A DNA stretch of 34,889 bases, taken from assembly GCA_013201395.1 (NCBI GenBank), contig JABMJD010000021.1, positions 1-34,889 on the forward strand. Direction: 5' to 3'. Below the pieces are notes generated by a model that worked only from the letters and a program-made list of their open reading frames with translations, was not told where the DNA came from and made no database searches. This DNA is from Candidatus Syntrophopropionicum ammoniitolerans. GTDB lineage: Bacteria; Bacillota; Desulfotomaculia; Desulfotomaculales; Pelotomaculaceae. This document shows, piece after piece, positions 30,198-34,889 of the stretch; positions within the stretch are counted from its first letter, which is position 1, and the number at the start of each line of letters is the position of its first letter. Both the position numbers and the translations under genes were made by a program.

Positions 30198-31850
30198 TTA
30201 TTTTTTGCACTCTACCGGCAGTATCAGGGAAAACGTACTTCCTGCACCTGGTTCACTGCTTACTTCTACCCTCCCGTTATGGATCTGGGCTATACCCAGG
30301 CTTACCGAGAGACCTAAACCGGTTCCCCGGGTTTTTTCTTTGGTGGTGTAAAAGGGGTTAAAAATCTGGCTCAGAAGCCCCTGCTCTATCCCCACACCAT
30401 TATCACTAACATTTATCGCTACCGCCGAGCCCTTTGTCTCCGGGTCTTCAATTACCCCCGTGCAGACATCGATCCGGCCCCCATTTACACCTTCCAGGGC
30501 ATCGCGGGCATTGAGCAAAAAATTGACGGCTACTTGTTCCAGTTGCAGTTTATTGCCCATGATCAGTGGCAGATCATGTTCTATTCTTTTAATAATGGCT
30601 ATTTTATTTTTTTCAATCTGATAGGAAACAAGATAAAGACTGCTTTCAACAACCTCATTCAATGAAACCGGCTCGAAGGTGTAACTATCCTGCCGGGCGA
30701 AGGTTAATAGATTTTGAATTATTCTCTTGCTCCTGCGGCCACAGTTTTTGATATCTACCAGCAGTTTAAAATATCTATCATCACCGGTCGACCTTCTTAA
30801 AATCAAACTGGCATCACCAATGATGGCAGTCAACGGACTGTTTAACTCATGGGCTACCCCCGCCGCCATCTCTCCAATGGCAGCCAGCTTGGCCGACTGA
30901 AAAAGCTGGGACTCCATCTTTCTCTTAATTGTCACATCCTGCACATAAACTACCATAGCAGAAGGTTCACTACTATCCCCATACACAGGATAAGCAGAAA
31001 TATTGTAGATTGCTTTGGTATAAGGATGGGTTATCTCCCTGGTAGTTGATTTACCGGTTTTGAATGCTTCCACAGCAGGACAAAATTGTCGACCATCTCC
31101 ACAGATAGCCAACAATTGATAACATTTTTTTTCCATATCACGGTAGCCTGAGGTCAGGCTTTCCTGTTTATTATATCTGAGAACATTAAAGGCCTTGTCT
31201 ATAAGGAACAGCCTGTCCGGAACGGCCTTAAACGTTTCTTCCCACTCTTTTTTACTCCTAGAAACCTCCCCAAACAGGCGGGCGTTGTTAATGCATACCG
31301 CCAGTTGATCAGCCAATTGTTGCACGAAAATAAAATCATTTTCTGCGAAGGCATATGTCTCCTTACTGCCGAAATTTACTGTGCCGATGGCTTCGTTGTT
31401 TACCAGCAGCGGGGCCATAATTGCTGATTTAACTTCAACCTTGCGCAGGTAATCATCTTCCTGATATTTGTCGGCATCATTCCAAATGTCCTGCCGCAAA
31501 AAACAGCGTTTTTCATGGATTGCCTTCCAGGGTGCCGAGTTGTTGCTATGCAGTACCCAGCCTTCCCCCAGTATTTCCTGTTCTTTCGGAATGCTGGCTT
31601 TAATGATCAGCCGCTCCTTTTCCAGCAAACAAAAACTCAGCAGGTCGTATGACAGCACACTGCGTAAAGGAACAGCCACCTCATTAATGATCTCCTCATA
31701 GGTCATTTCTACGTTAATGCTTTTGGCTATCTGCTGGATAATGGCCATGCGATTATTCTGTCTGGTAAGTTCCGCGATAACAAAGCGACATTCCCCATCA
31801 GCCAACTCCTCCTGGAGTGCAGGTGCTGCCTCCTTGTATAACGTCACCAT
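30198..31850 (-). CDS. GAF-PAS sensor histidine kinase
   Basis: A 550-residue soluble kinase without membrane segments. A GAF domain lies at about residues 35-190 (with S-A-I-M-A-P-L-L-V-N and I-G-T-V-N-F-G). A PAS domain (about 200-310) has several cysteines. The HisKA box is A-A-G-V-A-H-E-L-N-S-P-L with phospho-His334. HATPase motifs are N-F-L-L-N-A-R-D-A-L, D-N-G-V-G-I and G-T-G-L-G-L-S. It probably senses a small cytoplasmic ligand and phosphorylates the downstream regulator. The start is uncertain: ATG 31850 has GGGGG five bases upstream and fits the promoter at 31903-31932; a TTG at 31895 would sit at the predicted transcription start. Confidence 0.9.
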   Translation of the reverse strand: MVTLYKEAAPALQEELADGECRFVIAELTRQNNRMAIIQQIAKSINVEMTYEEIINEVAVPLRSVLSYDLLSFCLLEKERLIIKASIPKEQEILGEGWVLHSNNSAPWKAIHEKRCFLRQDIWNDADKYQEDDYLRKVEVKSAIMAPLLVNNEAIGTVNFGSKETYAFAENDFIFVQQLADQLAVCINNARLFGEVSRSKKEWEETFKAVPDRLFLIDKAFNVLRYNKQESLTSGYRDMEKKCYQLLAICGDGRQFCPAVEAFKTGKSTTREITHPYTKAIYNISAYPVYGDSSEPSAMVVYVQDVTIKRKMESQLFQSAKLAAIGEMAAGVAHELNSPLTAIIGDASLILRRSTGDDRYFKLLVDIKNCGRRSKRIIQNLLTFARQDSYTFEPVSLNEVVESSLYLVSYQIEKNKIAIIKRIEHDLPLIMGNKLQLEQVAVNFLLNARDALEGVNGGRIDVCTGVIEDPETKGSAVAINVSDNGVGIEQGLLSQIFNPFYTTKEKTRGTGLGLSVSLGIAQIHNGRVEVSSEPGAGSTFSLILPVECKK

Positions 31851-31902
31851 CATCACCCCCGGTCGAATGCTTCCCTTGTGTGAATCTTCTAACAATGATT
31901 TA

Positions 31903-31932
31903 ATTATATCATTATTCTATCTATGGCCTCAA
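31903..31932 (-). promoter_or_regulatory. Predicted sigma-A promoter of the kinase/regulator genes
   Basis: On the minus strand, TTGAGG (31932-31927), an 18-base spacer and TATAAT (31908-31903) predict a transcript start near 31896. This is about 46 bases before ATG 31850. Confidence 0.6.
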
Positions 31933-32031
31933 TTTTTTTATCTTTCTTCCCATCATATCAAGCATACGTTGAATAAAAATTAGACCAAATCAAATCATTA
32001 GCAAACGCACTACCCAGCGTCAATTTTTAGC

Positions 32032-33141
32032 CTAGACAATTTTTTTCTTAAACTTAATAATGCTCCAGGCAATCAGGACAACGGAAAAAATGATAAGGGC
32101 CACCACCTGAGGAACCAGGTAGGAAAACCCGATTCCTTTGAGCACAATACCCCTGATAATCACCAGATAGTAGGTCAAAGGAATAATATTGCTAAGATAC
32201 TGGATGACCAGGGGCATGGCTTCCCGGGGAAACAGGAAGCCCGACAGCATAATGCTGGGCAGCAGGACAAAGAAGGACATCTGGAAGGCCTGCATCTGAT
32301 TTTTGGCGATATTGGAGATCAGGATGCCGATACCCAGGGAGGCAGTAATAAAAAACAGGGTCAGGCCGTACAGTTCCAGCAGACTGCCCCTGATCGGTAC
32401 CTGGAAGATCAGCGCACCTACCAGCAAGGCCACTGTTATCTGCAGATAGCCAAGTCCGATATAGGGAATGATCTTGCCCAGCATCAATTCATAGGATTTA
32501 ATTGGGGTGACCATTAACTGTTCCAGGGTCCCCCTCTCCCGCTCCCGAACAATTGCTGCGGCAGTCATCATCACCATCGTCATCGTGACGATTATTCCCA
32601 GGATCGCCGGCACCATGTAGTAGGCGGTGATACCGTCCGGGTTGTACCAGGGCCGCACTCTGATGTCATAGGGAATACCGGCTTGGTGCGTTTTCTGGAT
32701 GAAAATCTGTTGGGATTTTAAAAGGCCGATAGCGTTGGCTGTGGCAATAGCAGTATTAGAAGACATGCTGTCACTGGCGTCAACCAGGACCTGCACCGCT
32801 GCTGTGTCCCCTTGCTTGAGTCTTTGACTAAAATCAGGTGGAAAGATAATGCCAACCTTGACCCTACCACTATCAATCAGATGTGTAATTTCGGTGTAGC
32901 CGGCGGCTGCATGGTAAACATCGAAGTAACCGGAGGCACTGAAAGCTTCCAACATGTCTCGGCTTTCAGCGGATAAAGACTGGTCAAACACAGCGGTAGG
33001 AATGTGCTTCACCTCGGTTTGGATGGCGTAGCCGAACAAAAGCAACTGAAACAAGGGCAGCGCAAAGACCATGCCCAGGGTTAGCCGGTCCCGCCCCATC
33101 TGTAAAAACTCTTTTTTCAAAATGGCCAGGATCCTGCCCAC
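32032..33141 (-). CDS. ABC-2-type exporter permease (YhhJ/YbhR-like)
   Basis: A 369-residue membrane protein. One N-terminal helix (about residues 20-42) is followed by an extracytoplasmic domain of about 125 residues (with V-D-A-S-D-S-M near 117), then five helices (about 175-365). The loop motif R-E-R-E-R-G-T-L-E-Q-L-M-V-T-P-I near 200 is diagnostic of ABC2_membrane exporters. Relatives export drugs or polymers with a periplasmic adaptor, but no adaptor gene is seen here. The start is GTG 33141, one base overlapping the ATPase stop (TAGTG). Confidence 0.92.
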   Translation of the reverse strand: MGRILAILKKEFLQMGRDRLTLGMVFALPLFQLLLFGYAIQTEVKHIPTAVFDQSLSAESRDMLEAFSASGYFDVYHAAAGYTEITHLIDSGRVKVGIIFPPDFSQRLKQGDTAAVQVLVDASDSMSSNTAIATANAIGLLKSQQIFIQKTHQAGIPYDIRVRPWYNPDGITAYYMVPAILGIIVTMTMVMMTAAAIVRERERGTLEQLMVTPIKSYELMLGKIIPYIGLGYLQITVALLVGALIFQVPIRGSLLELYGLTLFFITASLGIGILISNIAKNQMQAFQMSFFVLLPSIMLSGFLFPREAMPLVIQYLSNIIPLTYYLVIIRGIVLKGIGFSYLVPQVVALIIFSVVLIAWSIIKFKKKIV

Positions 33142-34061
33142 TAAGACACCCGCCTTCTATGTTTTTTGGCCAGGTAAACAAAAACATCTTCCAAAGAAGG
33201 CCTGATAATTTTAGCCTCGACCCCCGTATAATCATTCAGTGCCTTTACAGCCTCTGGGGACTCCAGCAACACGTGCAGTGCCGGACCGTGGTTGGAACAT
33301 TCTTTGACATAGGGTAGTTTTTCCAGGTCATCGATCATAAACAGGCCGTCGGGGTGAACTACCTCCGCCAGGACACCCTTGATTACTTCATTTTTTAGGT
33401 TTTCCGGTGTGTCATCAGCAATCAGGCTGCCCTCGGAGATAAAGGCGATCCGGTAACAGCGCTCGGCTTCGTCCATGAAATGGGTGGTGACCATGATGGT
33501 TGTGTTTTCATGGGCCAGCTGCTGGATTATTTTAAAAAAAGCCCGCCTGGCGGTGGGACTCACCCCGCTAGTAGGCTCATCCAGAAAAAGGATTGCCGGT
33601 CGGGATATAATTGCACAGCCCAGGGCCAGACGCTGTTTCCAACCACTGCTGAGGTTAGCGGCCAGTTCATTCTGCCTGCCTTTTAAAAGGGCCATCTCGA
33701 TCATCTCGCCGATTCTTTTTTTCCGTTCGCGGTACGCGATACCGTATAATCCGGCGTAAAAATCAAGGTTTTCATAAACAGTAAGGTCATCGTAAAGGCT
33801 GAATTTTTGCGACATATAACCGATTTTACGCTTGATCTTCTCTGCTTCCCGGATCAGGTCGTAGCCCAATACGACGCCAGAACCGGAAGTGGGCTCCAGG
33901 ATGCCGCACAGCATCCTAATCGTGGTCGATTTGCCGGAGCCGTTGGGCCCCAAGAAACCGTATATTTCTCCCTGCCTAATCTCCAAAGAAATCTTGTTGA
34001 CTGCCGTAAAGGAGCCGAAGCTTTTGGTTAGCGCCCGAGTGGTGATCACAGGGATGCCCAC
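33141..34061 (-). CDS. ABC exporter ATP-binding protein (CcmA/DrrA type)
   Basis: A 306-residue ABC ATPase with Walker A G-P-N-G-S-G-K-S-T near 39, the variant signature L-S-S-G-W-K-Q-R-L near 138 typical of YbhF/DrrA proteins, Walker B I-L-F-L-D-E-P-T-S-G near 158, and switch H in T-T-H-F. A C-terminal domain (about 225-300) with E-A-K-I-I-R-P-S-L-E-D-V-F-V is also typical. The start is GTG 34061 with GGAGGGGTG 7 bases upstream. It is translationally coupled to the permease downstream. The substrate is unknown. Confidence 0.93.
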   Translation of the reverse strand: MGIPVITTRALTKSFGSFTAVNKISLEIRQGEIYGFLGPNGSGKSTTIRMLCGILEPTSGSGVVLGYDLIREAEKIKRKIGYMSQKFSLYDDLTVYENLDFYAGLYGIAYRERKKRIGEMIEMALLKGRQNELAANLSSGWKQRLALGCAIISRPAILFLDEPTSGVSPTARRAFFKIIQQLAHENTTIMVTTHFMDEAERCYRIAFISEGSLIADDTPENLKNEVIKGVLAEVVHPDGLFMIDDLEKLPYVKECSNHGPALHVLLESPEAVKALNDYTGVEAKIIRPSLEDVFVYLAKKHRRRVS

Positions 34062-34126
34062 CTTAATTCACCCCTCCATGATACTGAAGTAATCAAATGG
34101 GAATAGTGTACATTTGAAAATAGCAA

Positions 34127-34156
34127 TAAAAAAAGCCCACCACAACGTGATGGACT
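34127..34156 (-). terminator. Intrinsic terminator facing minus, upstream of the exporter
   Basis: On the minus strand AGTCCATCAC pairs with GTGGTGGGCT (with two G-U pairs) across a 3-base loop. A run of eight T follows. It would end transcripts arriving from the right, such as the orphan frame at 34213. Confidence 0.75.
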
Positions 34157-34212
34157 GACTTCCTTCCTATTATATTAGGTCTTATCTTATCGCCTATTAA
34201 AGCATGATCTTC

Positions 34213-34386
34213 TTAGCGAGATAATATTTGTTTTAATTTCTCCTCGCCTCGCCTCTCCTTTTCAGGCGATACCAAGCTTCTATTTATTTTAAAACTTTCC
34301 TTAGGAGTGGAAATAATTCTCTCGAATGACTCCACGGCCTTCTTGGTATTCAATATAAAATTCTTATTAAAAGATGATATGGCCAA
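34213..34386 (-). pseudogene. Orphan 57-residue reading frame, probably the tail of a lost gene
   Basis: From TTG 34386 to TAA 34213 the frame reads like protein: A-I-S-S-F-N-K-N-F, then K-K-A-V-E-S-F-E-R-I-I, ending K-L-K-Q-I-L-S-R. It is open for about nine more codons upstream, then meets a TAG. There is no ATG and no firm ribosome binding site; a terminator follows it. I do not recognise the product. A C-terminal relic or a genuine small gene are both possible. Confidence 0.3.
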
Positions 34387-34494
34387 TTTAAACTCTCTTT
34401 CTCCTTTTCGATTGAGCTAAAACGGTTCCCTTGCTTGGAAAAATCATAAGCCTATCTGCTGAAATCCTTTTCAATATGTGTTATAGTAGAAACA

Positions 34495-34590
34495 GCAAAA
34501 GCGAAGTATGATCCTTTACCGATGGTTTAGGATGAGCAAAGGCTTCCGCCACTGGGCCAGATAACCAGTGGTAGTTTTGTTTGCATTTTG
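34495..34590 (+). other. Compact folded segment of unknown type
   Basis: Two hairpins lie side by side: ATCC...GGAT (34511-34533) with an inner ACC/GGT pair, and a perfect CCACTGG (34549-34555) / CCAGTGG (34565-34571) stem with a 9-base loop. GCAAAGGC lies between them and CAAAA/TTTTG can close the ends. It could be a structured RNA, the subterminal end of an IS200/IS605-type element, or chance. It ends exactly where the zinc-finger gene on the other strand stops. Confidence 0.3.
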
Positions 34591-34821
34591 TTAGTTAGCT
34601 TTTTTATATGCATCTTTCATTGCTTGACTATTCTTCCTAATCATATCTTCAGTTTCAAGATATTCATCAGACAAACTGCAGTATTCATAAATTGCCTCGA
34701 AGGATACTTCTTCCCCGTTATATTCTTCAACATCCGTAACAATAACTGTTTGCACTTCGTGTTCTTCCATACAGATGAGGCAGAACTTTTTTTCACTTTT
34801 TATTAGTTTTATTTTCCTCAC
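34591..34821 (-). CDS. MqsA/YgiT-type zinc-finger protein, apparently truncated
   Basis: The 76 residues match the N-terminal zinc-finger region of MqsA-like antitoxin proteins: F-C-L-I-C-M-E-E-H-E-V-Q near residue 13, then Y-E-Y-C-S-L-S-D-E-Y near 45 and E-D-M-I-R-K-N near 58. In full-length relatives an XRE-type HTH domain follows M-K-D-A-Y-K-K-A-N; here the gene stops at that point. No toxin gene is next to it within the window. The start is GTG 34821, in frame after a stop, without a clear ribosome binding site. The segment is visibly AT-rich compared with the exporter genes. Confidence 0.55.
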   Translation of the reverse strand: MRKIKLIKSEKKFCLICMEEHEVQTVIVTDVEEYNGEEVSFEAIYEYCSLSDEYLETEDMIRKNSQAMKDAYKKAN

Positions 34822-34889
34822 CCCAAGCTATTTTAACTTGAATCCGGTAAGTAACTTCCGTTTTTTTATTCGGCCCCGCTAAACATCCT

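Noticed and set aside
34505-34566. Short plus-strand frame reading M-I-L-Y-R-W-F-R-M-S-K-G-F-R-H-W-A-R
   Set aside because: It is only 18 residues, lacks a ribosome binding site, and coincides with the folded segment; chance is the better explanation.
34495-34590. Cyclic-di-GMP-I (GEMM) riboswitch
   Set aside because: GCAAAGGC between two hairpins and a TAG after the second stem recall the class, but the conserved GGGCAAACC and the first-stem tetraloop pattern are missing, and no plus-strand gene follows.

Overview
The window looks like chromosomal DNA of an anaerobic, mid-GC Clostridia-type Firmicute, most like the Desulfotomaculum/Peptococcaceae group. The grounds are family-level: strong Firmicute ribosome binding sites, frequent GTG/TTG starts, YitT, DUF421/DUF4363, BlaI/M56, a YtrA-type GntR regulator, an NfnAB-type flavoprotein pair and selenium-dependent molybdenum hydroxylase maturation genes. 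The species cannot be named from the sequence alone. No tRNA, rRNA or CRISPR array was seen.

Layout. 0-9 kb holds housekeeping and envelope genes: the 3' end of ilvD, a cupin, a DUF421-DUF4363 pair, two unrecognised minus-strand genes (a Cys-rich protein and a membrane-anchored protein), msrB and msrA, an NfeD protease-slipin-small protein operon, and typA. 9-14 kb is more accessory: a small gene with a doubtful 5' end, an XRE regulator with a dyad-rich promoter, a TauE/SafE permease with a CBS protein, an IS3-type transposase remnant, and a BlaI repressor/M56 sensor protease pair. 14.2-16.4 kb carries a tight three-gene module (ABC-type ATPase, SIMIBI GTPase, Fe-S protein), followed by convergent yitT. 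17.5-19.4 kb is an ABC permease/GntR/ABC ATPase operon.

19.5-31.9 kb is the most coherent block, all on the minus strand. In transcription order it has a sensor kinase, an NtrC-type sigma-54 activator, a terminator, a canonical -24/-12 promoter, an NfnA/NfnB-like flavoprotein pair, and the FAD, 2Fe-2S and molybdopterin subunits of a xanthine-dehydrogenase-family hydroxylase. An XdhC-family protein with an extra CoxI-like domain, YqeB and YqeC follow. This reads as a regulated, probably selenium-dependent molybdenum hydroxylase with its own electron-transfer flavoprotein and maturation proteins. 32-34 kb is an ABC-2 exporter. The right edge is AT-rich debris: an orphan reading frame, a strongly folded segment and a truncated MqsA/YgiT-type zinc-finger gene.

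The best leads are these: (1) a ten-base element, AGGCAANTGT, occurs five times, all in front of minus-strand genes, linking blaI-M56 to the two unrecognised genes 10 kb away; (2) the ATPase/GTPase/Fe-S module looks like an uncharacterised metallocentre assembly system; (3) the sigma-54-controlled hydroxylase locus and its unusual XdhC protein.
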